A DNA stretch of 64,000 nucleotides from assembly GCF_019734195.1 (NCBI RefSeq), contig NZ_JAASHM010000014.1, positions 1 through 64,000 of the forward strand, read 5' to 3'. Of the stretch, positions 53,209 to 63,971 are shown in pieces. Position numbers and translations under genes: made by a program. The stretch comes from Clostridium sp. K13. Its GTDB lineage: Bacteria; Bacillota; Clostridia; Clostridiales; Clostridiaceae. A model generated the notes under the pieces. It was given only the letters and a program-made list of their open reading frames with translations. It did no database searches and was not told where the DNA came from. Numbering within the stretch: the stretch's first letter is position 1; each line of letters begins with the position of its first letter.

Positions 53209-54573
53209 ATGATAAATACAAAGGTAAATTTATTAAAAGGAAATATTTTAAAATCGTTAATAGTTTTTGCAATACCATTGCTTATTTCTAATTTGTTTCA
53301 ACAATTATATAATACAGTAGATATAATGATTGTTGGAAATTATTTAGGTGATACATCCTTAGCAGCAATAGGTGCTAGTACAGCTGTATATGATTTACTA
53401 GTAGGCTTTGCTTTAGGAATAGGAAATGGTCTTAGTATTGTTGTTGCAAGAAGTTATGGAGCTGACGATACAAAGTTATTAAGAAAGTCTGTTGCAGGTT
53501 CAATTATTATAGGAATTTTTATTACTATAATAATTATGGTTATATCAAAAGTTCTTTTAATGCCATTATTACGAATGTTAAATACACCAGTAAATATAAT
53601 AGAAGAATCATATTCTTATATATCAATGATTACCTTATTTGTTGGGGTTATGTTTGCATATAACTTATGTGCAGGATTGTTAAGAGCTATAGGCAATAGT
53701 TTCATGCCTCTAATATTTCTTATAATATCATCCTTGTTAAATATAGTTTTAGATATACTATTTATTACAAAGTTTAATATGGGAATTAAAGGAGCTGCAG
53801 TTGCAACAATTATAGCACAGGGAATTTCTGTTATATTATGTGTAATTTATATTTACTTAAAAACTAAAATCCTTATTCCTGATAAGAGGCATTTTAATGT
53901 AGGAAAAGAATTATATAAAGAGTTATTAGGGCAAGGACTTTCTATGGGACTTATGATGGCTATTGTATCTAGTGGTACTGTTATATTACAAACTGCAATA
54001 AATGGATTAGGGTATTTAACTATAGCTGGACATACTGCAGCAAGAAAGTTAAATAGCTTCTGTATGATGCCAATTGTGGCAATGTCTCAATCAGTGTCGA
54101 CATTTGTTTCTCAAAATAAGGGGGCAAATCAGGGTGAGAGAATTAGAAAATCAATATATTATTCTAATTTACTTGCTATTAGTTGGGGAATTGTTATTAC
54201 AGTTGTTTTATTTTTTATAGCACCATTATTAGTTAAAATTCTATCAGGTTCAAGTGAAGCTATAGTGATTAATAATGGAGCAAGGTATTTAAGAATAAAT
54301 TCACCTTTTTATGGTGTTTTAGGAATATTACTTAATTTAAGGTATTCACTGCAGGGATTAGGCAAAAAAATACTTCCGCTTATATCTAGTATTATAGAAT
54401 TTGTTGGAAAAATTATATTTGTTATATTAGTTATTCCAAGAATGAATTATTTAGGTGTAATTCTATGTGAGCCAATTATTTGGTGCTTTATGACAGCTCA
54501 ACTTATATATTCATTTTATAATAATCCTTATATTAAAAAGTTTAAACATAATAAGGCTTTTAATATTGCATAA
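53209..54573 (+). CDS. MATE family multidrug efflux transporter
   Basis: A 454-residue membrane protein with about twelve hydrophobic segments and two MatE halves (PLLISNLFQQLYNTVDIMIVG; second half MGLMMAIVSSGTVILQTAING). It exports cationic compounds or drugs using Na+ or H+. It stands alone. A terminator follows. Confidence 0.9.
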   Translation: MINTKVNLLKGNILKSLIVFAIPLLISNLFQQLYNTVDIMIVGNYLGDTSLAAIGASTAVYDLLVGFALGIGNGLSIVVARSYGADDTKLLRKSVAGSIIIGIFITIIIMVISKVLLMPLLRMLNTPVNIIEESYSYISMITLFVGVMFAYNLCAGLLRAIGNSFMPLIFLIISSLLNIVLDILFITKFNMGIKGAAVATIIAQGISVILCVIYIYLKTKILIPDKRHFNVGKELYKELLGQGLSMGLMMAIVSSGTVILQTAINGLGYLTIAGHTAARKLNSFCMMPIVAMSQSVSTFVSQNKGANQGERIRKSIYYSNLLAISWGIVITVVLFFIAPLLVKILSGSSEAIVINNGARYLRINSPFYGVLGILLNLRYSLQGLGKKILPLISSIIEFVGKIIFVILVIPRMNYLGVILCEPIIWCFMTAQLIYSFYNNPYIKKFKHNKAFNIA

Positions 54574-54677
54574 AAATAAAACATAAAAACCTTTACGATA
54601 CATAATATTGATATTATAATATTAATTGTAAAATATTATAAATTATGTTTATTGCTGCATGTAACCTTCGGGGCATT

Positions 54678-54714
54678 AGCTAATCTATATATTAATATAT
54701 AGATTAGCTTTTTT
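54678..54714 (+). terminator. Terminator between MATE and GH20 genes
   Basis: AGCTAATCTATATA (54678-54691) and TATATAGATTAGCT (54696-54709) form a perfect 14-bp stem, followed by T6. Confidence 0.88.
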
Positions 54715-54777
54715 GCGTTTTCAGTTTTTTTTATAGTTATAAACATAGATTTATAATTAAAAAAGGGGGAAAAATCT

Positions 54778-57700
54778 ATGAAAAAGAGAAACCAAAAGAT
54801 AGCTATATTAGCGTTAAGTACAATGCTTTTAAGTAATTCTTTTACGTATGTTAAAGCAGCTGAGGTTTTAAAAACAAATTTAGCTTTAGGGGATGGAGTA
54901 GTTGCAACATCTTCTGATAATGAAGCAGGTACTTTAGCTGCTGATAAAGCTATTGATGGAATTGTAGATTATCAAAAGGCAAATGGACAATCAAGATGGG
55001 CTAGTAATACAACATCACCAACACAAGATAACAAAAAATGGTTACAAGTAGACTTAGGGGAAGTAAAGACATTCAATGAAGTTGCTATTGAATGGGAAAG
55101 AAAGAATGCAACGAATTATATAATAGAACTTAGTGATAATGGTGAGGAGTGGAGAACTGTTAAGGAGTTTACAGCTACACCAAGTGATTATAGACAAGTT
55201 ATTTCATTTGATGAAGCACAAAGTGCTCGTTATGTACGTTTATCTATTGCAAGTTATAATGCTCAATCGGCAGTAAGGAATACTGATGGTAGTGAGAAAA
55301 CTATAACTTGGAATACAGTATCTGTTTTTGAATTAGAAGTAAATCAATATAAGAATATAGAAAATATTGCTCGTACAGGGACTGCAACAGCTAATGCATT
55401 TGAAGGAGGCGCATTAACTGCAAACAAGGTTAATGATGGTAATAAAGAAACAAGATGGGCAAGTGAAGTAAGAAGTGCAACAGCATCTAATCCTCATTGG
55501 GTTCAAATTGAATTGCCAGAGCCTAAAACAGTAGCTAGCTTTGCTATAGATTGGGAAAGAGATAATGTAATAAATTATGAAATTCAAGCTTCACAAGACG
55601 GAAGAGAATGGGAAACAGTTTGGTCAAGAAGTTCAAGAACTGAAGAAGTTAGAGAAAAGGGAAATTTTGCAGAACCAAAAACAGCTAAATATTTTAGAGT
55701 TAAAATAAATGATTTTAGTCAAACTGGTACAAATTCTTCAGGAACTACTAATACATGGAATACTGTCTCTATTTATGAGTTTGAATTGTTTGGTGAAAAG
55801 TTAGCCATGCCTGAACATACACTTGAATCAGTTACAAGTGGAATAGCAGTTACACCGATAAATAAGGGTGACACTCATATGGCTATGCCGGAAGTTCCGG
55901 AAGGATATGAAATAGAATTTGTTGGTGCTGATTATGAACAAATAATAGGGGCTGATAGAACAATACATCAACCTTTAATTGATACTGTAGTTGAAGTTAA
56001 CTTTACTGTAAAGAAAGGTGACAAAAGTAAAACAACAGCACCAATAAGAGTTACAGTACCAGGAAAATATCAAGCAAATGTAGGAAATGAAAAACCAAAA
56101 GTTATTCCAGAACTAGCTGAATGGTATGGAACAGAAGGAGACTTTACAATTACAGATTCAACTAAAATTATAGTTGATAGTGCTTATACAGAACAGTTAA
56201 ATGAAACAGCTAAAAAGTTCGCAGCAGATTATAAAGATATAGTAGGAAAAGACATAGTTATAGAGCAAGGAAGTGAAGCTGGTAATAATAATTTCTTCCT
56301 TACATTAGCAACCGATGATACTGGACTTTGTAATGAAGGTAACATAATAACAGTAGATAATTCTATTAAGATTGAAGCTAAGGCCGCACAAGGTGCTTAC
56401 TATGCAACTCGTTCAATACTACAAATTTTAAAGCAAACTGAGACAACAATTCCACAAGGTATTGTTAGAGACTATCCAAAGTATAAGGTTAGAGGGTTTG
56501 TTCTAGATGTTGCGAGAAAATCTTATGAACTAGAGTCTTTGAAGGAATTAGCTGAAACAATGGCATGGTATAAGCTAAATGACCTACAAGTTCACTTAAA
56601 TGATAACTATATATTCTTAGAAGAATACATTAATTCTGATAAATCTAATATGGAAGATGCTTATAATGCATATGAAGCCTTTAGATTAGAATCAGATGTT
56701 AGAAATGAACAAGGAGAAGGAATAACAGCTAAAGATTTATATTATACAAAGGATGATTTTAGAAGCTTTATTCAAGAATCAAGAGAGATAGGAGTAAATA
56801 TAGTTCCAGAAATAGATACCCCTGCTCATGCTATGTCTATAACTAAAGTGTTTAAGAATTTAGCACTTGAAGGATGGAATCCTAGAATAAATAGACGTCC
56901 AACAATAGATCATTTAGATTTAGGTAATCCAGAATCATTAGAATTTGTTAAGAACTTATTTAATGAATATATGGAAGGTGAAAATCCAGTATTTGATTTA
57001 GGTACTACAGTTCATGTTGGTACTGATGAATATGAAGCAAATGCAGAGCACTATAGAGCATTTACAGATGCTATGCTTGGACATGTTCAAGATACTGGTA
57101 GAACAGTTCGTATGTGGGGAGGATTAACTTGGCTTAGAGGAGAAACTCCTGTTAGATCTAATGATGTTCAAATAAATGTTTGGTCAAGAGATTGGGCAAA
57201 TCCAAAGGAAATGTTTGAAGCAGGATATGATTTAATTAATACCCTTGATTCAGATGTATATATAGTTCCAACAGCAGGATATTATGCAAACTACTTAAAT
57301 GCTCAAAGATTATATAATAACTGGGAGCCAAATAGTATTGGTGGCACGTATATTCCAGCAGGTGATGACCAAATGTTAGGTGGAGCTTATGCTATATGGA
57401 ATGATGCTATAGATAAGAGAGATGCTAAGGTTTCAGAGTATGATGTATTTGATCGTTTCTTTAAACCACTTCCTGCTTTAGCTGAAAAGATGTGGGGAGA
57501 TGGAGAAGATAAGACTTTTAATGAATTAAATGAATTATCTGCAATTACAGGTACTGCTCCAAATACTAATCCATATTATACTGTAGATTCAGTAGGATCA
57601 GAATATATAAAATATGATTTTGAAGAAGAAACTATAGCGGATAAATCAGGAAATAGTTATGATTCAATTTCAAAAGAGAATGTTTCATTTGAAAAAGGTA

Positions 57701-59664
57701 AAGTAGGTAAAGCTTTAAGACTTAATGGTGGAACTAGTTATGTAGAAACACCAATTAAGAAGGTTGGATTACCAAATTCAGTTTCATTCTGGATTAAGAA
57801 GGATGCAAATGCTCCAGAAGGAGAACAAATAATATTTGAATCTAAATCATTATCACAATTTGATGATTACGCTATAAAAGCTGTAGATAAGAATGGTAAA
57901 GTAGGATTTACGAGAGAAAGACAAGATTTCTCTTTTAATTATGAATTACCAGAAAATGAGTGGGTTCATTTAACATTTGCAAGTAAAAATGAAAAAGCTA
58001 TGTTATATGTAAATAATGAATTAGTTGATACTATAGGTAGTCGTCCAGCAGTAGGAACTATGTTAATACCTTTAGAAAAGATAGGAAGTGCTACAAATTC
58101 ATTTAAAGGATTAATAGATGAAATAATAGTTGGAAATGGTATTTTACCAGAAGATGAAACAGTTATAGATTCTAGTAACTTTACAGTAACTACAGATAAT
58201 GAAAATGCATTAGCAGGTGGAGGAATTGAAGGGCCGATAAGATTAGCATTTGATAATAATCCAGATACATGGTGGCATACAAACTATAGTCCACATCAAG
58301 CTTTACCAGCAACAGTTGAAGTTGATATGAAGGAAGTAAAAAATATTAATAAGATTACTTACATGCCAAGGCAAGATGGTAATGCAAATGGAAGAATTAC
58401 AGATTGTGATATTTATGTAAAAGCTAGCGAAAGTGATGAATATAAGCTTATTAGCAAATTCACTTGGGAAAATAATATGTCCAATAAATATGCTAAATTT
58501 GATGAAGTTGAAGCTAGATATATTAAGATAGTAGCAAATGCAGGAGCTGGAAACTTTGCAACTGCATCAGAATTCTTTATACATGAAGCTAAAGATACAC
58601 CTGTTTTACCAGAAGTTGATAAATCGGCTTTAAATGAATATTTAGCTGGACTTGAAAATGTAGTTGAAGATAATTATACAGCAGAATCATTTGAAGTATT
58701 TAGATTAGCTAAGGAAGCAGCAGAAGCTGTAGCAGCAAGTGCAGAAGCAACTCAAGAGGATGTTAATGCAGCACTTGAAGATTTAAAAGTAGCTTTTGAA
58801 TCCTTAGAAGAAAAACCATCAACACCAGATGTAGAAGTTTATAAGAAACATTTAGAAATAACTGTATCTATAGCTGAAGAAATTACAGAACAAGATCTTT
58901 CAAATGTTGTACCAGTAGTTGTTAATGAATTTAAGGCTGCATTACAAGAAGCTAAGGAATTATTAAGTGATGAAAATGCTACACAAGATCAAATAGATGC
59001 TTCCTTTAATAGATTAAGTGAAGTTATGCATATGTTATCATTTGAAAAAGGGGATAAGAAAGCATTAGAATCTTTGGTATCTAAGATTGAATCTTTAGAT
59101 AAAGCAGAATATATAAGCTCAACTTGGAATAAATTAAATGTTGTGTTAGAAAAAGCTAATAACGTTTTAGCTAATGAAAATGCAATGGAAGAAGAAGTTT
59201 CTAAAACTTATGATGAGTTATTAAGAGCATTCTTAGAGCTAAGACTAAAAGCAAATAAAGATAAATTACAAGATTTAATAAATAAGGTAGAAAGCTTAGA
59301 TAAAAATAAGTATACTAAGGAGTCTTGGGATAAATTAGAAGAAAAATTAGCTGCAGCTAAGGCTATTATATCAAATGAAGATGTAGAAAAAGATGAAGTT
59401 GATAGAGCAAGAGCTGAATTAGAAGTTGCTTTAGGTGAATTAGTTGCAAATGCAGATAATGAGAATAATGATAACTCAAATAATAATACAAATGGAGCTG
59501 AAAATAGTAATGGAGGTAACAACGGAACTAATAAGCCTGGAAATAATAATGGAAAAGGCGACGGAAGTTTACCTAAAACAGGAGGAACTTCAGCTGTAGC
59601 AGTAGGATTATTAGGATTAACTGCAATAGGTGGAGGTCTTATATTAAGAAGAAAAAAGAAGTAA
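54778..59664 (+). CDS. Wall-anchored multidomain beta-N-acetylhexosaminidase (GH20)
   Basis: A 1,628-residue exported protein. Signal peptide about 1-27; two F5/8-type (CBM32-like) domains (about 35-190 and 200-340); a bacterial Ig-like linker; GH20 N-terminal domain and catalytic barrel (about 430-900) with the acid pair Asp750-Glu751 in HVGTDEYEA; a LamG-like domain; a third F5/8 domain; three FIVAR-type repeats; an Asn-rich linker; and LPKTG (1598-1602) with a hydrophobic tail and basic end for sortase. It likely removes GlcNAc or GalNAc from host mucin or glycans at the cell surface. Lacto-N-biosidase activity is an alternative. Confidence 0.9.
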   Translation: MKKRNQKIAILALSTMLLSNSFTYVKAAEVLKTNLALGDGVVATSSDNEAGTLAADKAIDGIVDYQKANGQSRWASNTTSPTQDNKKWLQVDLGEVKTFNEVAIEWERKNATNYIIELSDNGEEWRTVKEFTATPSDYRQVISFDEAQSARYVRLSIASYNAQSAVRNTDGSEKTITWNTVSVFELEVNQYKNIENIARTGTATANAFEGGALTANKVNDGNKETRWASEVRSATASNPHWVQIELPEPKTVASFAIDWERDNVINYEIQASQDGREWETVWSRSSRTEEVREKGNFAEPKTAKYFRVKINDFSQTGTNSSGTTNTWNTVSIYEFELFGEKLAMPEHTLESVTSGIAVTPINKGDTHMAMPEVPEGYEIEFVGADYEQIIGADRTIHQPLIDTVVEVNFTVKKGDKSKTTAPIRVTVPGKYQANVGNEKPKVIPELAEWYGTEGDFTITDSTKIIVDSAYTEQLNETAKKFAADYKDIVGKDIVIEQGSEAGNNNFFLTLATDDTGLCNEGNIITVDNSIKIEAKAAQGAYYATRSILQILKQTETTIPQGIVRDYPKYKVRGFVLDVARKSYELESLKELAETMAWYKLNDLQVHLNDNYIFLEEYINSDKSNMEDAYNAYEAFRLESDVRNEQGEGITAKDLYYTKDDFRSFIQESREIGVNIVPEIDTPAHAMSITKVFKNLALEGWNPRINRRPTIDHLDLGNPESLEFVKNLFNEYMEGENPVFDLGTTVHVGTDEYEANAEHYRAFTDAMLGHVQDTGRTVRMWGGLTWLRGETPVRSNDVQINVWSRDWANPKEMFEAGYDLINTLDSDVYIVPTAGYYANYLNAQRLYNNWEPNSIGGTYIPAGDDQMLGGAYAIWNDAIDKRDAKVSEYDVFDRFFKPLPALAEKMWGDGEDKTFNELNELSAITGTAPNTNPYYTVDSVGSEYIKYDFEEETIADKSGNSYDSISKENVSFEKGKVGKALRLNGGTSYVETPIKKVGLPNSVSFWIKKDANAPEGEQIIFESKSLSQFDDYAIKAVDKNGKVGFTRERQDFSFNYELPENEWVHLTFASKNEKAMLYVNNELVDTIGSRPAVGTMLIPLEKIGSATNSFKGLIDEIIVGNGILPEDETVIDSSNFTVTTDNENALAGGGIEGPIRLAFDNNPDTWWHTNYSPHQALPATVEVDMKEVKNINKITYMPRQDGNANGRITDCDIYVKASESDEYKLISKFTWENNMSNKYAKFDEVEARYIKIVANAGAGNFATASEFFIHEAKDTPVLPEVDKSALNEYLAGLENVVEDNYTAESFEVFRLAKEAAEAVAASAEATQEDVNAALEDLKVAFESLEEKPSTPDVEVYKKHLEITVSIAEEITEQDLSNVVPVVVNEFKAALQEAKELLSDENATQDQIDASFNRLSEVMHMLSFEKGDKKALESLVSKIESLDKAEYISSTWNKLNVVLEKANNVLANENAMEEEVSKTYDELLRAFLELRLKANKDKLQDLINKVESLDKNKYTKESWDKLEEKLAAAKAIISNEDVEKDEVDRARAELEVALGELVANADNENNDNSNNNTNGAENSNGGNNGTNKPGNNNGKGDGSLPKTGGTSAVAVGLLGLTAIGGGLILRRKKK

Positions 59665-59738
59665 AATAATAAATGTTGTTATTATTAGATATTACAATTT
59701 AAATTATAGAATTGTATCAAAAAAATAGAAAAATTATT

Positions 59739-59778
59739 AAAAAAGGCTACTCTACTCATAAAGATGAATAGAGTAGCT
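59739..59778 (-). terminator. Terminator of the small secreted protein gene
   Basis: GCTACTCTACTCAT (59746-59759) and ATGAATAGAGTAGC (59764-59777) pair with one mismatch. The A-run at 59739-59744 is a T-run on the minus strand, so it ends the minus-strand gene and may also stop the GH20 transcript. Confidence 0.8.
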
Positions 59779-59783
59779 CTATG

Positions 59784-60140
59784 TTATTTTATAGCTTCAA
59801 TAAAAAATTCACCATCACCATAAACAATTATAATATCTCCCTCTAATAGAGTTCCTGAATTAAATAATGCATCTTTTTGATTTTCTAAATCTGTAGAATC
59901 ATATCTTTTGGAATATCTTTGAATATTATCTTTATCAATTATATAAACATAACAAGTAGAATTCTTTGATATAAATCTAAAATTATATTGTCCAGGCTCA
60001 AAATCGCCATGGTTTGAGGATACTTTATAAGTTCCTTGAGTAAAAATATTGTTTAGTGGAGCAGCAAATGCTTTTTTTGTATTCGTAGAAAATAATGTAA
60101 CTACTATAATAAGAATAATAAAAAAATGTGATATTTTCAT
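59784..60140 (-). CDS. Small secreted protein of unknown function
   Basis: A 118-residue protein with a clear signal peptide (FFIILIIVVTLFSTNTKKAFA). The mature part is about 90 residues, beta-rich, with the pattern GTYKVSSNHGDFEPGQYNFRF and a C-terminal GDIIIVYGDGEFF. No family is recognised. It is opposite to the genes on both sides. Confidence 0.7.
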   Translation of the reverse strand: MKISHFFIILIIVVTLFSTNTKKAFAAPLNNIFTQGTYKVSSNHGDFEPGQYNFRFISKNSTCYVYIIDKDNIQRYSKRYDSTDLENQKDALFNSGTLLEGDIIIVYGDGEFFIEAIK

Positions 60141-60356
60141 AATGTTATAGTTTCCTTAAAAAATCATCACAATTAGTTTGTGCTAGTTTAAGTTATTCTA
60201 TTAAATTTTTAATAGTTTTTATGTAGATGTAATTCATTTATCCATATTTAAAGTTGGATGTATTATATATCTTCATAAAAAATCCCTCTTAAATATCATT
60301 TAGATAATATGATAATCATATAAATCTAATAAGTAGAATATTTAGGAGGAGTATTA

Positions 60357-62141
60357 GTGGATGAAAATAGATTCTGTGACAAATATTTAGATGAAAATTA
60401 TTTTCATTATGTAATTGAGTATAGAGGGGATTTTCAAGAAAAGGTAGATAAATTAGATTATGTATGTGGAGTTGCTATTATGGATACTTTAGGAGTAGTA
60501 GCTGTACAAGAAAAAGATTTGCCAAAGTTAAGACAAGAAGTCCCAGAAATTATATTTGTTGAAGCAAGAAGTGTTTATACTTTACAAGATATAGATCCTT
60601 CTAATGTTGATAATATTAATAGTGTTAAGATAAATCCATACTTAAACTTAACTGGAAAAGGTATATTGGTAGGTATGATTGATAGTGGTATAAATTATTT
60701 AAATGAAGAGTTTATAAGAGAGGATGATACATCTAGAATAATTAGTATATGGGATCAGAATATGATTTCAGAAAAAAGTAATTTTAAATATGGATTTGTA
60801 TATAATAATGAAAAAATAAATGAAGCAATTAAAGTGTATAAATCAGGGGGAGATCCATATAGTATAGTGAATACTAAGGATGAAATAGATCATGGAACTA
60901 AAATGGCAGGAATAATTGGTGCTAGAGGCTATAATGGCAAAATGCAAGGAATAGCAAAAGATTGTGATTTTTTAGTAGTGAAATTATTACAATCACCTAA
61001 TTATAAAAAGCTTTTAAAAGATAACAATCTTCCTGAAGTACCGGTATATAGTAATGCAGAGGTTTTATCAGCGATTGAATTTTTGAGAGAATCGGCAAAA
61101 GAATTACAAAGACCCTTAATAATATTTATTGGAGTAGGAAGTCAAGAAGGTAGTCATGATGGATATAACATAACAGCAAGATTTATAAGTTCACTTGCAA
61201 GTAGAGAGGGAATAATTTTTGTAAGTGGAACTGGAAACTTAGGGGATGCAGAAGGGCATGCTTCAAATTTTATTAAGAATGTAGGAGAAGTAGATACTGT
61301 AGAATTAAGTGTATCTAAAAATATGAAGAGTTTAGAATTCTATGTTTGGGTTCAAAAGCCAGATGAGATGTCAATAAGTGTAATAGATCCAGCTGGAGAA
61401 GATACAGGGTTTTATAATCCTAAAATATACTCTATAGAAAGAAAGGATTTTTATTTATTAAATACTCAGCTTGAGATAAGAGGTTATAATCCTGAAAATT
61501 TTACTGGGCATCAAATCTTTATTTTAAATTTTAATAATATTAAAAATGGAGTATGGAAAATTAGATTAAGAGGAGATTATATTACTAGAGGAAGATATGA
61601 TATATGGTTACCAGATAAAAAATTATTACCTGAAGGAACTAAATTTTTAAAGGTAGATCCATATACAACATTAACAATACCATCTACAGCAAGAAGTGTT
61701 GTAACGGTAGCTTATTATAATAGTAACAATAATTCTATTGTTGCATCTTCTGGAAGGGGATACAATTCAAATTATTTAATTAATCCAGATTTAGCTGTAG
61801 GTGGAATAAATATTTTAACAACATCAGGAACAGATAATAAGATAGTTGCAGTTAGTGGAAGTTCACCAGCAACAGCAATAGTAACAGGAGCGGTTTGTCT
61901 TTTAGCTCAATGGCAATTTGCGGATATTAAATACTCTGGACTTTATTCAACTAAAATAAGAAGTTTATTAATTTATAGTGCTACAAGGGAGCGAAATTAT
62001 GTTTATCCAAATGAGGATTTAGGATATGGAAAATTAAATTTATTAGATGTATTTACTATATTGGGAGGGCGTTATAGAGGAAAGGAAGAATATATTGAGT
62101 ATTTTGTTGGAAAGTTATTTGTAAGATATCCAATTAATTAA
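60357..62141 (+). CDS. Csp-type subtilisin-like germination protease (first copy)
   Basis: A 594-residue S8 serine protease of the Csp group that cleaves pro-SleC during spore germination in clostridia. The triad is Asp109 (GMIDSGINYL), His179 (DHGTKMAG) and Ser503 (SGSSPATA), all present. A prodomain lies before about residue 80, and the jelly-roll-type insert after the catalytic His region fits Csp. No signal peptide. GTG start follows AGGAGGAG. The 216-bp gap before it has no other gene. Confidence 0.88.
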   Translation: MDENRFCDKYLDENYFHYVIEYRGDFQEKVDKLDYVCGVAIMDTLGVVAVQEKDLPKLRQEVPEIIFVEARSVYTLQDIDPSNVDNINSVKINPYLNLTGKGILVGMIDSGINYLNEEFIREDDTSRIISIWDQNMISEKSNFKYGFVYNNEKINEAIKVYKSGGDPYSIVNTKDEIDHGTKMAGIIGARGYNGKMQGIAKDCDFLVVKLLQSPNYKKLLKDNNLPEVPVYSNAEVLSAIEFLRESAKELQRPLIIFIGVGSQEGSHDGYNITARFISSLASREGIIFVSGTGNLGDAEGHASNFIKNVGEVDTVELSVSKNMKSLEFYVWVQKPDEMSISVIDPAGEDTGFYNPKIYSIERKDFYLLNTQLEIRGYNPENFTGHQIFILNFNNIKNGVWKIRLRGDYITRGRYDIWLPDKKLLPEGTKFLKVDPYTTLTIPSTARSVVTVAYYNSNNNSIVASSGRGYNSNYLINPDLAVGGINILTTSGTDNKIVAVSGSSPATAIVTGAVCLLAQWQFADIKYSGLYSTKIRSLLIYSATRERNYVYPNEDLGYGKLNLLDVFTILGGRYRGKEEYIEYFVGKLFVRYPIN

Positions 62142-62167
62142 ATATCTTGAGAATAAGAGGGGATTTA

Positions 62168-63946
62168 ATGGAGAGTAAGATAGATAAAAATAATGAATAT
62201 ATTTTTAATAGCCCTAATTACGTTCATATAATGATTGAATATTTAGGGAAAGTTACTGGCGATAAAAAAAATGAAGAAGGCGTATTTATAACATTTATAA
62301 ATAATGAATATGCTATTGCATCTATTAAACTTGATATTTTAAGAGCAAATAATAAACTTGATGAGAGTAATCAAGATATTAATTACATAAGAGGAATAAT
62401 AACATCATATATTGATTCTAGTGAGTTTAAAGTAATATATGTACTTCCATCACAACTATATACATTACAAGAAATATCAGCTATTGAAGCGGCTCAAGTA
62501 AATCTTTTAGAAGATAACCCACAATTGAATTTAAATGGGGATGGCGTAATAATTGGAATAATTGATACAGGAATAGATTATTTAAATGAGGAGTTTATGG
62601 ATAGTGATGGAAAAAGTAGAGTGCTTTATATTTGGGATCAAACAATTAATTCTGATAGTAATAATAATTATGAGGTGCCATTTGGAACGTTATATACAAA
62701 TGAACAAATTAATAAAGCCATAGAAATATATAATTCAGGCGGGAATCCATATGATGTAGTTCCAAGTAAGGATAATTATGGGCATGGTACTGGAATGGCG
62801 GGGATTGTAGGGGCTACAGGTAAAAATAAGGAGATTAAGGGTATAGCACCAGAATGTAAGTTTGTTATAGTAAAATTAAGTGAAGCAAAATATACACAGG
62901 AAAGTTTAGGCGTTGATATGCCTATATTTTCATTAGTAACTATTTTTTCAGCAATAGAATATTTAAGAAAAGTTTTATTTAATGAAAAGAAACCAGTAGT
63001 TATTTTACTACCCTTAGGTACTAATAATGGTAATCATAAGGGAAATAATATATTTGATAATTTTCTAGAAAGTATATCTAGTAATGTTGGAGTTGTATTA
63101 GTTACTGGATCTGGAAACCAAGGGAATGTAGATGGACATGTGTCGGGAAGTATTAAGGATAAAAATACTATAGAAGTTATTGAAATGTTAATTGCAGAGA
63201 ATCAAAAGTATATGGGTTTAGAAATGTGGGTTGATTTACCAGATATTGTTGAAGTCAATTTAATATCACCATCTGGAGAGGAAACTGGTTTTATACAGGC
63301 GGGGACACAGATAGATAAGTTAAGTAATTTCGTTTTTGAAAAAACTATAGCAAAAATAAGCTATTTTATACCAGAAGCATATACTGGAGAAGAAAAGGTA
63401 AATATATACTTTGCTAATTTAGTACCTGGAATATGGCAATTAAAACTAAGAATTAGAGAAGGAGAAATGGCAAGGTATAATGCTTGGTTATGGCAATCGG
63501 GATTAGCCCTTCCAGGAACAAGGCTTACACCAAGCAATCCATATGGAACTTTAACAGTCCCAGGAGATTCAGACTTTGTTGTTACAGTTGCTGCTTATAA
63601 TCAAAATAATAATAATTTATTAAGCTATTCAGGGGTAGCATTTAGAGATGAATATATGGATAAAATAGACTTTGCGGCAGGAGGAGTTAATACTTTAACA
63701 GTTGGATTAAATAATTCTACACAAGTTATTAGTGGAACTAGTTTAGCTGCAGCTATTGGAGCTGGGGCTTGTGCTTTGCTTTTTCAATGGGGAATTGTTC
63801 AAGGAAATTATCCATACATGTATTCTCAAAGCATAAAAACCTTTCTAAGAAGAGGTGTTATTAAGAGAGGAAAAGATATTTATCCTAATCCACAGTGGGG
63901 ATACGGAATAATAAATTTTTATAAAATATTTGAGAAAATGCTTTAA
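62168..63946 (+). CDS. Csp-type subtilisin-like germination protease (second copy)
   Basis: About 592 residues and homologous to the preceding gene, with triad Asp133 (GIIDTGIDYL), His206 (GHGTGMAG) and Ser525 (SGTSLAAA). It starts at the ATG at 62168 after AGAGGGGA; an earlier frame start is inside the spacer. In C. perfringens three csp genes are tandem; only two fit here before the window's end, and a hairpin follows, so the set may be two. Confidence 0.88.
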   Translation: MESKIDKNNEYIFNSPNYVHIMIEYLGKVTGDKKNEEGVFITFINNEYAIASIKLDILRANNKLDESNQDINYIRGIITSYIDSSEFKVIYVLPSQLYTLQEISAIEAAQVNLLEDNPQLNLNGDGVIIGIIDTGIDYLNEEFMDSDGKSRVLYIWDQTINSDSNNNYEVPFGTLYTNEQINKAIEIYNSGGNPYDVVPSKDNYGHGTGMAGIVGATGKNKEIKGIAPECKFVIVKLSEAKYTQESLGVDMPIFSLVTIFSAIEYLRKVLFNEKKPVVILLPLGTNNGNHKGNNIFDNFLESISSNVGVVLVTGSGNQGNVDGHVSGSIKDKNTIEVIEMLIAENQKYMGLEMWVDLPDIVEVNLISPSGEETGFIQAGTQIDKLSNFVFEKTIAKISYFIPEAYTGEEKVNIYFANLVPGIWQLKLRIREGEMARYNAWLWQSGLALPGTRLTPSNPYGTLTVPGDSDFVVTVAAYNQNNNNLLSYSGVAFRDEYMDKIDFAAGGVNTLTVGLNNSTQVISGTSLAAAIGAGACALLFQWGIVQGNYPYMYSQSIKTFLRRGVIKRGKDIYPNPQWGYGIINFYKIFEKML

Positions 63947-63971
63947 CTTTATTAAGTAACAAAATAAGACC

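Noticed and set aside
60141-60356. Sporulation sigma promoter for csp
   Set aside because: Candidate sigma-E/G-like boxes exist in this AT-rich gap, but none is convincing enough to place.
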